In this document: positions 52,701 to 64,000 of the stretch, piece by piece
Layout: every line of letters begins with the position of its first letter
How positions within the stretch are numbered: the first letter of the stretch is position 1
NCBI GenBank assembly: GCA_907165065.1
Contig: OU015528.1
Span: 33,688,515 to 33,752,514, forward strand
Length of the DNA stretch: 64,000 nt
Direction of reading: 5' to 3'
Origin: Caprimulgus europaeus
Lineage: Eukaryota; Chordata; Aves; Caprimulgiformes; Caprimulgidae
Translations under genes and position numbers: made by a program
Notes under the pieces: generated by a model
The model's input: only the letters and a program-made list of their open reading frames with translations
Database searches by the model: none
Told to the model about the DNA's origin: nothing

Positions 52701-55700
52701 CTGAAGTGACGCAGGAACTGAGCAGATAGCTCTTTCTTATAAAAAAGCGTGACACCAAGAAACTGCCTTTTTTCTAAAGATATTGTTGCTATTTACATCA
52801 CTGCATTGAACATTTATTGAAAACCTACTTTAGACAGTATTGATCATGGAAAAGGACCTCATTGGAAATTTAAGTATGCAGGTCTCTTATTCTGTTAAAA
52901 ATAATTCTGATTCAGTGTAATGGAGGGCCTGTGCAAATCCAAATCTGTTTGTTTACTTGTTATACCCTCTTACACGTACAAAGCTGTAGCTATATCAGTT
53001 ATTAGGAAGAAGGGATCCAGTCCCAAAATTTAAATGCAGGGTCATGTGGTAGTGTATGCACAATCTGAAATGCTTTTATATTTTCTGAAATCTAATGAGT
53101 TCAGATAATTATGGAATTGGGAAACAAATTATCAGTCTGTTTTTTATCAAGAGGACAATTGCATCAAGAAGACATGCTTGGAGCTCAGTGCTGAGTAATA
53201 AACCACCCATGCAGTTTCCATTTTTGACTTCTTGCTTTTGGGGGATGTGTGAAATAAGCTGCAGATGACAATCAAATGCACAGACTTTGGTAGCTTCTTT
53301 CCAAATAATATATTTTCCTGGACACTTGGTGTTCTGAATTTTTACAGTGTGAAAGTAAAAAGAAACAGTTGTGCAGTTTAACTGAGGTTTCATTTGAAGG
53401 AACTGCATGATGGATTCATTACTGAGATGGCAAGTACAGCTCAATCTAGTCAATATGGAATTTCCTTTTTCCATTCTCTAGATATAACAGGATACAACAG
53501 GCAGTGAAATAGGCACTTAGTCATTGGTTTTTTACAAATCTTTTTAATTCCCTTATTGCCCAATCTTGCAGTTGTTGTGAACTTGCCAGCATTTCTTTTG
53601 CCATAATTCCTGCAAAAGCAAGTAGTTAAAAGTGAAATATAATTTAAATCACCTTTAGCTGCCTTCTATGGATTGCCATCCATAACACAAGGAATCAAAA
53701 AAAGTATTAATAAAAATAATGTGAAATTTGTTTAAAGACACCATCTAATAGGCTAACTACCCATGTTAACTATGGGCCTGATTCATGACACCATTATGTC
53801 ATTTTATTCCCCACAAGAGTTACTACAGCAAGAAACTGATGTTAACAGAATGGGATTTCCTATATCCAAAACACACATCAAGTACTCCAGAAACTAAATT
53901 TTGAGTATTTTCTGAAAGGTATTCAGAATTCAGGTCTAAGTTCCCAAGGAAATGTAGAGGCAATGAGATTTCCTGTAAGAAGTTTAATTCTGGCTACATA
54001 GAGCTAATTATACCAAACTGGATTCAGAGCCTTGGAGTTATCTTTTTAGTGACTGAACATCAACTGTACATAGTCAGGTCCACACACCTGTGTCCTAGTA
54101 CTGGATAGCTGTCTCACCTTTGCCCCACTCTGAAGAAATCTCCCTTTTTTACTTGGACTTTTTCTGTATGTTTCTCTGTGACACTTTCATGGATAACTAG
54201 AATGTCCTCTAACTTTATACCTTCCAAGAGAGTATCCATGCCTTTATATTTCAGAAACATGCTGCTTCATTCACACTCTCTGTTTGGAGCTAAGACTACT
54301 GAGATATTTGTCTTACAAAAGCCTGCTTTATGTAAACACATATTTGGATGAACTCCAAGGACTCCTGTGCAATAATACACACTGATGATAAATAATAGGA
54401 TGAAAGAGAAATAGGAATACTTAGGCAAAGGCTGCAAAATGACTATGCAGTAATTTTCTGTTGGTCATTTTTAAACCTTTTCTAATACTGTGGAAACAGA
54501 ATAGACCAAAGCCAACCATGACAAAAAGGCAGTTATTTTTTCCAAGTAAAACCAGCAGAATTTGAGTAGTAACATTCAAAGTCTGAGCAATATCAATGAC
54601 ATTGTAGAAAATGAATCAATTTTTTGTCCTGAAAAAACCAGCCATCTATTCAAGTTATTGAGAAATTGCATTGTATGACTTGGTACTGGATCAACAATGA
54701 AACATAATTATAAAAACATTAGGTAATATAGACTTTCATCAGGTTTCAGGTATGTTTTGCACGCTCCAAATAGAATCTGAAAACCAGAAGTATGGAATTT
54801 TTTCCCTTTTCACTTGCCTGCAGCCTCTCCTTCTCAATCTCTTGCCTTCATACATTTTTTATTAGTGTGACAATCTAAATATAAAATAAGTTTACTATTC
54901 ACCTAGGCTAATCAGATCTGACTACATATGAATGATATTTGGGATTATGCCCTGCATGAGGACATTCACTGCCTCCCTGAGGACATAATTTTACTGTTGA
55001 GGTTTACAATCAGGAAGATTAATCAGTCTTGTGATGCATACTTCAGAATTTCATCATTATGAGATAGAGGCTTTTTGGTTTTTTCTCCAAGTGTTGAAAG
55101 AAACTGGAAGTACAACTCAGTGTTTCATATCCATGTGATGGATAATTTCATATTTGTTTTTCCTTACTCTAGAGACCAGAACTGTTGTCTAAACAAAGAA
55201 AGAAGAAAAATTTTAAAAGGTTTTATTAAGTGTATAAAGTGCTCCAGCCTTTTTAATTTCTTCTGTGACACCTATGAGGCAAGAGCATAAGTGCACAAAG
55301 CTTCACAATGGTAGCTTAGAAAAATCTTCAACAGTATGTGAAGTGTGACGTCTCTTGCATGGCTACTTTCTCAGGTGACCAATATTGAGAAATACTTGAA
55401 GATTCAAACTTTTTTAAGATCCCTAAAGTCCAGAGATTTCATCCAAGCAGTACACAGACTGAAGTCTAGTCTGCTTATATGCTGAATCTTGTTTACTTAT
55501 CTCTGGGGGAAATAAAATACTATTTCAGTAGACCACCTAAAGCATCACTGGTAAAGAAAAATACATATTTAATTTATGTGAGAAAGGCAATATCTACTCA
55601 GGGAACAGAATGTACAGAAAGGCTGAAAAATTATTATTAATTCACTTGCATTAGCTTAGCAAGTAGGACCACTAGCCATGGACCATGACTGTAGAACACA

Positions 55701-57480
55701 GAGCAGAAGGACGGTCTCTCCTCTAAAAACTTTAATCCAAAAGGATAAGAAAACTGATAGAGGTGACAAAAGGCTAGAAAATATTTCAGATGGTGACAAG
55801 AAGTGAAACTTCTGCTACTAGGCAGTTATGGTTGCACCCCAGCAGTCTACCCCTTCATACATTTTTTACAGACATCAGCAAGGGCAAGTTTTGAAGAGAG
55901 GTGTGCAGTGGAGTGGTTTTGCAAGTTTTATAGAGAGCTCTTCCCAACTATATGGGGCAGCATCACTTCACAAACTTTGATTTAAAGCATTAATAACTGA
56001 AAAAGCACTTTGTATTGACATTACGTAGGATAACCACCAGAGACTCTGGCTTCCTTTGCTGATTAACTTTTAAAATGTTCACAGTCAGCAAGACTTAAAT
56101 AAATTCTTTACAATCATTAGAGAAATCATCAGAGAGGAAGAAATAATTTATAATATCTACTTACTGGATACTTTCTGTTTTTTTCCTGAATATTTCAGTA
56201 ACTTCCTTAATATTTTAATCATTTGATCATTTGCATTTAAACTTCCTTTTCTCTGTAGTCTCAAATAAAAACCTGAAATTCTACTTTACTGTTCATCAGG
56301 TATGTAATCTAGCATTACATTCGTTTTCAGTATTTTTACGTGTAAGTCAACATCAGGTATCTTGTACGAAAATTTACAGAAGTTGCCTATAGAACTTGTA
56401 CTCTTCACTGTTCAAATAATTGAGTAGAAAAATTTTGTTTGCAGCTGGGTCTGTTAATACAGGTCGAATTCAGTGACAGAAAGCAAACAGCTAAAATGGA
56501 CTTGTTCAAGATTTCAAATGAAATATTTACAGTATAAATTAGCACTTTCTGTTAGTTCCAGGAATAATAACAAAAGGGGTTTTTATATACATTTTTTAAT
56601 TACAAAATGGAATTTAATTTTTTAAAAATTAAAAGCTGCAGACATCCCTCTGAGTTATCTCTGTGTTTATGTTACTAAATACAGCTTGACAGGTTTTTCT
56701 TTGATACATATTATCTACAAGCATTGCACATCAGCTCCACATTCCTTGTTTTAAAATATTTTATAGCTTTATAGTTCATACTTACAAAGTTATGCCAGTA
56801 GAAATGGCTTTCACCAAAGGGTTTAATCCTCTCCAAACTTGGCATAAAAGTCAGTTAAAGACAGAAGAGCTTAATGGTTCTTTCACACTCCTACCTCACA
56901 CTTATGTATTTAAAGGCATTGAATATGAAAATGTTCCTCACTTGAAAAATGTTGTTGCATAAAATTAGTTGACAGAAATAATGTGCAACAGGTATCCTGT
57001 TTTGACCTTCCATCAGATCTGCAGTTTGTGATGTCACATCTAGCTGCTCTATTTGATACAGAGTGTTTCATGTGCATGTAAACATGATGTTTGGAAATAC
57101 CAGGGTTTATTCTGAAATGTTCAACTGGATTTTGCTTCAATAAGAATGATGGAGAAAAAAATCGAGACCATCAAGAGCTGGCACAAGAAGAACTGCATAT
57201 ACAAAACTACAAGTATAATTGAAAAGCCAGATTCAAGCTCTTTTGAGCAGCAAATCAGTTTAATCCAGTGAAGTCTTGATCACATAATGGCAATTAACCC
57301 AAACACTCATTCACTCCTAGGGATTATGGTAGAGGAAATTATCTGGGGCCAAGGGATCTTAGAGTGGGTCAGATTTTATGAGCATTAGTGCATATTATCC
57401 TCAGTGAGAACAGCAACATTTAGCCAAGTACAAAGAATTTTTCACAATTTATTCTTAGCAAAATGTGGTATTTTTGAAAG
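49786..57480. other. Intergenic, no recognised gene
   Basis: 7.7 kb, mostly AT-rich, with a CT-rich stretch at about 50280-50650. A 121-codon minus-strand frame at 53109-53474 has no recognisable domain. No exon is recognised. Confidence 0.55.
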
Positions 57481-57481
57481 G

Positions 57482-57504
57482 AAAAACAAAACAAAACAAA
57501 ACAG
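57482..57504 (+). repeat. (AAAAC)n microsatellite
   Basis: About four copies of AAAAC just before the CR1 copy. Confidence 0.85.
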
Positions 57505-57529
57505 AGAAAGCTTTGTATACCCAGGCAGT

Positions 57530-58852
57530 TTTGGAGATAGTAGTCCCCATCCCAAACTCAACGGTGCTGGGAAAGGTGATGGAGCAGATCATCTTGAGTG
57601 CCATCACACAGCACACACAGACCAACCAGGTGACCAGGCCCAGTCAATGGGGCTTTATGAAAGGCAGGTCCTGCCTGACTGACCTCATCTCCTTCTGTGA
57701 CAAGGTTACCCACTTAGTGGATAGGGAAAGGCTGTGGATGTGGTGTACCTGGACTTTAGTAAAGCCTTTGACACCGTTGCCCACAGCATTCTGCTTGGGA
57801 AACTGGCTGCCAGCAGCCTGGACAGGGACACTCTCTGCTGGGTTAAAAACTGACTGGATGGCCGGGACCAAAGAGTGGTGGTAAATGGAGCGACTGGCCT
57901 CCAGCTGGATTTAACAAGTGGTGTTCCCCAGGGCTCGGTGTTGGGGCCAGTCCTGTTTAACATCTCTGTCAGTGAGCTGGAGGAAGGGATCGAGTGCACC
58001 CTCAGTAAGTTCACAGAAGACACTAAGCTGGCTGGAAGTGTTGATTTGCTGGAGGGCAGGAAGGCTCTGCAGAGGGACCTGGACAGGTTGGATCAGTGGG
58101 TGGCAACCAACTGTATGAGGTTCAACAAGGACAAGGCCGGGTCTCGCACTTGGGTCACAACAACCCCATGCAATGCTACAGACTTGGGGAAGAGTGTCTG
58201 GAAAGCTGCCTGTCAGGAAAGGACCTGGGGGTGTTGGTCAACAGCAGTGTGCTCAGTTGGCCAAGAATGCCAACAGCATCCTGCCCTGTATCAGAAAGTG
58301 TGGCCAGCAGGACCAGGGAAGTCATCCTCCCCCTCTGCTCAGTGTTGGTGGGGCCACACCTTGAGTACTGTGTCCAATTTTGGGCCCCTCATTACAAGGA
58401 CATTGAGACACTGGAGCATGTCCAGAAAAGGACAACAAAGCTGGTGAAGGGGCTGGAGAAGAAGACTTATGAGGAGCGGCTGAGGGAACTGGGGTTGTTT
58501 AGCCTACAGGAGAGGAGGCTGAGGGGAGACCTTATCACTGTCTACAACTACCTGAAAGGAGGTTGTAGTGAGACGGGTGTGTGTCTTTTCTCCCAGGTAA
58601 CTAGTGATAAAAGAGGCAATGGCCTCAAGTTGCACCAAGCAAGGTTCAGATTGGATGTCAGGAAAAATTTCTTCACTGAAAGGGTTCTCAGGCACTGGAA
58701 CGGGCTGCCTAGGGAGGTGGTTGTGTCCCCATCCCTGGAGGTGTTTAAAAGATGGGTAGATGGGGTGCTCAGAGATATGGTTTAGTAGTGGACAGGTACG
58801 GTTGGACTCGATCTCAAAGGTCTTTTCCAACCAATGATTCTATGATTCTATG
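57530..58852 (+). mobile_element. CR1 LINE, 5'-truncated, defective reverse transcriptase
   Basis: About 1.3 kb covering the CR1 reverse transcriptase and the 3' UTR. Readable landmarks in order: GKVMEQIILSAI, GFMKGRSCLTDLISF, VVYLDFSKAFDTV (near 57740-57780), [41 protein letters not shown]-like sequence, [34 protein letters not shown] and [16 protein letters not shown]. The frame shifts near 57722 and near 58140, and a TGA interrupts it near 57855 (expected WVKNWL reads WVKN-stop-L). The catalytic FADD box reads FTED. The 3' UTR ends in (ATTCTATG)n. The copy is dead. Confidence 0.93.
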
Positions 58853-60129
58853 GAATACAGAGGCTGACAGTGCAAGAAAAGCAAGGCAATTTCCACCCAC
58901 TGATCACCATAGTCTAATTAGAGTAACAGCATTGTATCCAGCTCCCTTACCTAACAGCCACTGAGCCATAACGACATAAAAGAAATCACTGAATGGTAGG
59001 AAAGCAACACACAGTGGAAAGTTCCATGAAGTGTTCTTGCTGCAAATGGTTTACAGGGATGCTCAGAAATGAATGCTTCATGTATATTTTGCCATAAATA
59101 CCTCCCTTAGGAGATTTGCATGACAATCAAGGATGTCTGTGTTGAATGACTGACAGTAGGATACTGCTTAGTAATTTCATATTTAACAGAATCTGTTGCT
59201 TGGAATAAGAGATAATGAGTCCCTTAGTCATGCATAACATATCTATAACTGAAGAACCTAACCCATGTCATGTCTTATAGCTCGTTTTGTGTCCAGAAGA
59301 ATAGCATATTTTATTTGTCTAATATTGTCACTGTCATTCATAGTGATAGGAAATGACATATTTAGGGAGAAACAGATGCTGAATCGTGGACATAGACAAT
59401 ACAGTGGCATTTGGCTGACAGCAAGTTGGTTGGTTAACTGTGCCTCCTTGTCCAGTGTGAAACATAAACCCTTCATTTCTGACTTCCAAGTGACAGCTTC
59501 TTTTCTGCAGATGCCCTTTTAATGGCTATTTCCCCTATTTTTGGGTAACTTATGGTATCTTTTGTTAGAGTTGATGCTGCTTGCTTAGGATCACATAGCT
59601 TGCTGTATACAGCATCAGTTGCAGGGAGTGGTAGGAAAGTGCCAGCTTTACTGCTTACCTTCTCCATATCCTCTGGAGGAGTTGGGGCAGTGAGAAACAT
59701 CTGGGCAGAGAAAATTGCCTTGTTTCCTCTGCCAGCAAGGAGATCTGTAAACTCTCAACAGCTTTACCACTGCTTTCTGGCTCAGTTCGCTTCCACTCCC
59801 CTTTGGAGCAGCAAACAGCAAAGATGTCTACATTTCTGGGGTAGTCTGGGCAGTGTGGCTAAGGGTATTCTAAGTCAATTCTGGCCATGTTATTATGCTG
59901 TTAATTACATTTTGTCTTCTTCTCATTTTACATTTCATCTGTCTCCAGAGCCTTTTATTTGTGATTATTTTTTATCCACTGGTTTAAGTGTTCTTGCCTA
60001 CAAAGAGCTAGCCTGCAGCTACAGCTTGTAAAGAAGTGGAGTTCAGATAGCAGTAGCTTCATATGTCTTCAAGTTGCACTGCCATATAGTAAAATAGCTT
60101 TTACAATGGTGTTCTGACCTTAGCATCTC
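58853..60129. other. Intergenic, no confirmed gene
   Basis: It contains a plus-strand open frame of 160 codons (59552-60031) with no recognisable domain. A short minus-strand segment with strong splice-like ends lies within it (59659-59700). Confidence 0.5.
59659..59700 (-). other. Micro-exon-like open segment
   Basis: On the minus strand, aattttctctgcccag is followed by 42 nt encoding MFLTAPTPPEDMEK and then gtaagc. Both splice signals are near consensus and the length is a multiple of three. No family is recognised and no partner exon was found, so it may be chance. Confidence 0.15.
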
Positions 60130-60275
60130 GTAGAAGTGGCAGAAGCCCCATCCCTGGAAACATCCAAGGTCAGGTTGGACCTGATCTAGTTGAAGATGTC
60201 CCTGCTCTCTACAGGGTGGTTAGACTAGATGACCTTTCAAGGTCCCTTCCAACCCAAAATATTATAGTTCATAGT
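60130..60275 (+). mobile_element. CR1 LINE 3' end fragment
   Basis: The stretch agaagccccatccctggaaa matches the end of the CR1 open frame. It is followed by the 3' UTR (gactagatgacctttcaagg, then tcccttccaaccc) and a degraded tail (attatagttcatag). Confidence 0.85.
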
Positions 60276-60283
60276 AACTACTA

Positions 60284-60475
60284 AAATCATAGAATCATAG
60301 AATGCCATGAGTTGGAAGGGACCCACAAGGATCATCGACTCCAACTCTTACCCTAGTGTAGAACAGTCACAAGATTCAGACCCTGTGTCTGAGGGCGTGT
60401 GTTGTCCAAATGCTTCTTGAATATTGTCAGGCTTGGTGCCATGACTACCTTATTGGGGAGATTTTTTCAATTCAC
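60284..60475 (-). mobile_element. CR1 LINE 3' end fragment, reverse orientation
   Basis: Plus-strand aatcatagaatcatagaatg is followed by gttggaagggacccacaagg, atcatcgactccaactct, a tgtccaaatgcttcttgaat block and gtcaggcttggtgccatgac. It is the reverse complement of a CR1 3' end of a different subfamily from its left neighbour. The two are tail to tail. Confidence 0.9.
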
Positions 60476-60779
60476 ATAGAATTAACTTACTGTATTTATT
60501 TCTTAAGGACCTACTAAATAACTTCATTATTGAGGCTTATTATTCATAGTACTAGGAATTTACTAATAAACAAGATTAAATTATCTTAACCTTGGTGCTT
60601 TATAATGGGGGTAACTGTATGAAGGTTTCAATACACCAATACTGATTTTTTAATTATATATGCATAAAATACATAAAGACATAGCCATATATGTCCTCCA
60701 TATAGATATATACACACACACAAGGCATTCACAAATATTGTTAATTCATACATACAGATAGCAAGATTTCTCTTATTTA

Positions 60780-60859
60780 ATTGATAGATCTTAAATATAT
60801 ATATATTTAAACATATATATATATGTTTATATAAATATAGAATAATATCTATAAAAATA

Positions 60860-60893
<34 letters not shown>

Positions 60894-60897
60894 TTTT
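60780..60897. repeat. (AT)n-rich, self-complementary tract
   Basis: Runs of TA dinucleotides, the longest about 30 bp near 60863-60892. They are interleaved with small palindromes such as ttaaatatatatatatttaa. Confidence 0.9.
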
Positions 60898-60927
60898 AAA
60901 CTGACCCCTGTAAACAGAGGTCAGTTT
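60898..60927. repeat. Near-perfect 30-nt inverted repeat (hairpin)
   Basis: AAACTGACC at 60898-60906 pairs with GGTCAGTTT at 60919-60927. Inside it CTGT pairs with ACAG, with one C/A mismatch and a two-base AA loop: 14 of 15 positions pair. It directly follows the AT tract. Confidence 0.85.
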
Positions 60928-61664
60928 CTAGACCAAAAAAAATCCCTCTGTATCTAAGCTGGGATTTTATTTTTATCTACTTGAAGATAACCTTCCACTT
61001 ATTACAGGAATGCCATGTAAGAGTAGGGTCAAACCACCTATACAGGCTATTTATTGCTTGGTAAATAAACAAGTTGTTTAATATGACTAAACACAAGGAT
61101 AGAGATACCTAGGAGTGAAGACAGTGAATCACATTCAGAAGAAGGGGAATACTATCCCAAAGCACAGCATCACTGGAAATATCAAAATCATGATTATTAA
61201 CTAACATCTGTTTCCAATATCATATAAACAGAAAATGTAATCCTTGAATAGAAAGATGTGTAACAGTGTCAGGAGTGGTAATTTCTTAGTAATATGGTAT
61301 TGAGATCATTGCTGAAATGCACTGCTGTCTGCACTTCTAAAGAGACCTTGACAGCACAGACTCAGAAAGGAGCTACAAGAGTTGCTAGTGGTCTAGGAAT
61401 AATTCTTTTGTAGCGAGAGAGATCACGGAAGCTCTGTTCATTTAGTTAATGAAGAAAGGGACTGGATCATGTTCTACAAGTAGCCATGTGGGGAAGAGAT
61501 TTTTTATAAGAAATTGATTTTTAGCAAAGCAGGGGAAAACCCAAAGGTCATATCTAAAACAGTAAATGGAGTTTTCTAGCTATCTAGTATACTGATAGAC
61601 AGAAATCATGCCTCTCATAATCTCTGTTTTCAGATGATGAGTTCTCAGCTCATAACAAGATTTT
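60928..61664. other. Intergenic, no recognised gene
   Basis: Nothing recognised. Confidence 0.55.
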
Positions 61665-62260
61665 ATATTTTCTTTATTGTACCTTTCTGCAATGCTTTGC
61701 ATTTCTTACTGATGAATCTCATGTCTAGTTTCACAGTCCTCAAGATGATGCAGGTCTTTCCATCAGCTATACTGAGCCTTTTCTCAGTTAGATAAGTTTC
61801 CCAATACTGTACTATCAGGAAGTTTCAATCCTACTTCTTTTAAGATTATCAGTGAAAGATTTCTCCTAATACAGCTTCTTAAGGATCAGTCCTAAATACC
61901 TACCCCCGAGTCTAATGGTTCCTTTTTCAGTATCATCCTAAATCATCTACCATGGTCATCTCACGGTTGCGCTCTTAAATTCCATTTTCTCCAAGCAAGT
62001 AAGTAGTTTTCTTTTCAGCAGCATAATAAATGTATTGTAGAAGGACAGGCAGAATATACCCCCTTCATTTCCTTTCTCTAGAAAATGAATTCATCCTATT
62101 CAAAAGAAAATAAAAATAAAATAAAAAAAAGAACAGATCAAATTCATTTGGCATATCCTGCTTTGGTAAACCAATATTCCACTTCCCTTTTATCTATAGC
62201 TTTAATGATCTTGCCCTTCAAAATCTGTTTTAAAACTACCTGTAGTACAGAGCCAGACTC
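61665..62260 (-). mobile_element. Ancient CR1/L3-type LINE relic, reverse orientation
   Basis: The plus strand reads ttctgcaatgctttgcattt, cttactgatgaatctcatgt, cacagtcctcaagatgatgc then aggtctttcc. This is the antisense order of the L3/CR1 reverse-transcriptase region. A decayed 'ggatcagtcct' and 'aaccaatattcc' continue it to the right. An A-rich run lies at 62102-62132. Confidence 0.5.
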
Positions 62261-63797
62261 ACAAGTTTACAGTTGCATACAGCAGTTTCTACTCTTTACA
62301 CCAACACATGCAAAATGCCTGTCTTCAGATCTAATACTATCACTAACTCACTAGGTGTGATTTAAAATAGTTGCTATTAGACCTGTATTTTGGCACAAAT
62401 TCTGGAAGAGGATGACCAGAGGATGTTGAGTCTGTTAAACTTTTGGTAAAATCACTTGTAATTATTTATTTTTACTTCTGTTATAGTTCTTTCCATTATT
62501 TCATTCCCATTTGTACTTCATTTTTCTCCTGTAACTAGTATTAGTCAACTCTCTGAAAAGTAGAGCAAACTAATCTTTCCTTTTCTGTCAATAAGTGTGG
62601 TTTCTTTAACCTCTTTACCATTCGTCTACCTTTCTTTAGGTCTTTAGCTTCTGTCTTCATCCCCAGACATCTCTATCCTTGTCTTTAACACAGCAACACA
62701 GTCATGAATTGCTGCAGATCAACCATTGTCTTAACCTACAGTTTATCAGCTGCTTCTCTGTGGCCACCTATGCCCATTCAGTGGTTAAATGCAAGGCAGC
62801 AGATTACTTTCAGTGAGGTTTGAGCTAATGAGTTTTTTCATCAGCCTCAGCTGACAGGTGGTCACTTGTAAAGCCTTTGCTATACACCAAAGGCATGTAC
62901 CTATAGTCATAACTCCGCAAACTCTGGCCTTTTGAAATCCTAAATGTACTTATAGGTCTGAATCTCTGTATCTTTCTAATTTAAGTTCCAATTGCCCAGT
63001 ATAAGGTTATTTTCTATAATGTCTTCCTTAAATACAGCCTGCTCCATCGACTTACTTAAGCTTATGGCTTTTCTGTTGCCCCCTAATTGTGTCAGAAATT
63101 GTTGGTGAAGGAATATGTGCACTGTAAGAGCATAGACATTTAACTCTGTCTTCATAATAGTGTTTCCTAAAATACATCTGCAAAATAAAAGTCTGTCATA
63201 AAGAAACATTCTCACCAATATTTCTGATTCCTTGCACTTTCATTTAAAACTGTGTGAAAGATAAAAAAACCTCAGGCTGTTGGGGAGGTAGTTGACTTAC
63301 ATTCAGTTGTCTAAACATTTTGACCCCAGTAGTGTCCAGAAAGTATAACATTGCACTGAACAAAGAAGTATGTGCACAACTCCAGCCTAGAAGCTGCCTC
63401 ATTTCAGCAATTACTCCCTTTTGTCACCTTTGCATGCTTATGTGTGAAGTCTGTGGAACCCAAAACTCATAACTTTTGGACTAAAATTCCTGTATTTTAA
63501 TGTGATCCCTTAATGGGATCACTTAATGTGCTCTCTCTTTGCCTTTAATTTAAGAGAAGTGATTTAAGCCCAAAAGCTGACCAAATTTTCTCTACTTTTT
63601 GACTGTGGAAGCTGAAACACATATTTTAGGCCAAAACTTTAAAGCATAACCTTGACACTGACTCCTGTTTTGTTCCAGAACTAAAAGGGTTTTCAAGAAA
63701 ATTAACTATAAAATTTTATTACTTGCCCCTAAGTTATTGACTAACACTCTCCCCAGGCATATGTTTCCTTGTACTTTGACAGAACTACCTATCTGAG
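62261..63797. other. Intergenic, no recognised gene
   Basis: No exon or named repeat is recognised. A small hairpin, GTGATCCC-ttaat-GGGATCAC, lies at 63502-63522. Confidence 0.55.
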
Positions 63798-63857
63798 TGA
63801 AACCATGGTCCTTTTGACGTCAAAGGTAAAACCCAATTTCATGACTGGATTTTACCC
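63798..63857. repeat. Ancient palindromic MITE-like repeat with TGACGTCA
   Basis: Outer arms gtgaaaccatgg and ctggattttacc flank a core with the perfect palindrome TTTGACGTCAAA at 63813-63824. It belongs to the same general class as the element at 38.7 kb (amniote palindromes built on 'cattgacttcaatgg'). Confidence 0.45.
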
Positions 63858-64000
63858 TCTGGGGTATATTTTCAAAGTATACATTTCAACAGTATATAAT
63901 GTCCTGTAAGCCCCATGCCAACACCACCAGCACCACACATAGTAAGACATTTTTGTATTGGCATGAACAATCCTGGCACCTCCCTTCCTGTGGTTTTGCT

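Noticed and set aside
53109..53474. 121-codon minus-strand open frame
   Set aside because: AT-rich, no domain, no conserved-looking motif; consistent with chance.
53768..53860. A start like an ancient amniote repeat (gggcctgattcatgacacca)
   Set aside because: Only one arm is recognisable and the rest does not follow the repeat, so no element is called.
59552..60031. 160-codon plus-strand open frame
   Set aside because: The longest non-repeat frame, but its translation has no recognisable family and no splice or Kozak support.
1..64000. tRNA, rRNA, CRISPR arrays, bacterial or phage systems
   Set aside because: No tRNA B-box in a clover-leaf context, no rRNA segments and no regularly spaced direct repeats were seen; the sequence is vertebrate.

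Overview
The window is a piece of a bird nuclear genome. It is AT-rich and intron-rich, has no operon-like packing, and is littered with CR1 LINEs whose 3' ends carry the avian (ATTCTRTG)n tail. It also holds a degenerate solo LTR of a type I know from neoavian birds (an ERVL-like family), which argues for a neoavian species rather than a fowl, though that is inference from memory of the family.

Left end (1 to about 11.24 kb): one real protein-coding gene, read on the minus strand. Six consecutive coding exons can be placed at base resolution. Each has a consensus AG acceptor (or start codon) and GT donor, and all five junctions are phase 0. Together they encode 195 residues of a tetraspanin. 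The second transmembrane segment with GCCGAIKES, the following FFIGLLLI segment, the CCG motif and the large-loop cysteines identify it as TSPAN8. The last exons (about 42 residues in the usual 237-residue protein, with TM4 and the C-tail) lie to the left of base 1. Intron 2 holds a roughly 150-bp (GAAAAA)n tract, and an HNF1-like palindrome lies about 190 bp upstream of the start codon.

Right of the gene (about 11.5 to 64 kb): no convincing gene in about 52 kb. In the vertebrate order I know, TSPAN8 is followed on this side by LGR5, so this is probably the TSPAN8-LGR5 interval; LGR5 itself is not seen. The interval holds ancient CR1/L3-type LINE relics (22.2, 22.85-23.6, 40.7, 42.1-43.0, 61.7-62.3 kb), an L2-like relic (30.5-31.0 kb), three ancient palindromic MITE-like repeats (31.3, 38.7, 63.8 kb), the solo LTR (43.5-44.0 kb) and younger CR1 copies (49.2, 57.5-58.9, 60.1 kb). 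Two of the young copies abut a second CR1 tail in opposite orientation. Simple repeats and a strong hairpin next to an AT tract occur near 60.8-60.9 kb.

I found no novel enzymatic or defence system. The observations most worth a second look are the tail-to-tail CR1 pairs, the palindromes with a TGACGTCA axis, the HNF1-like element, the intronic homopurine tract, and two splice-flanked open segments (11.9 kb plus strand, 59.7 kb minus strand) that might be unannotated exons.
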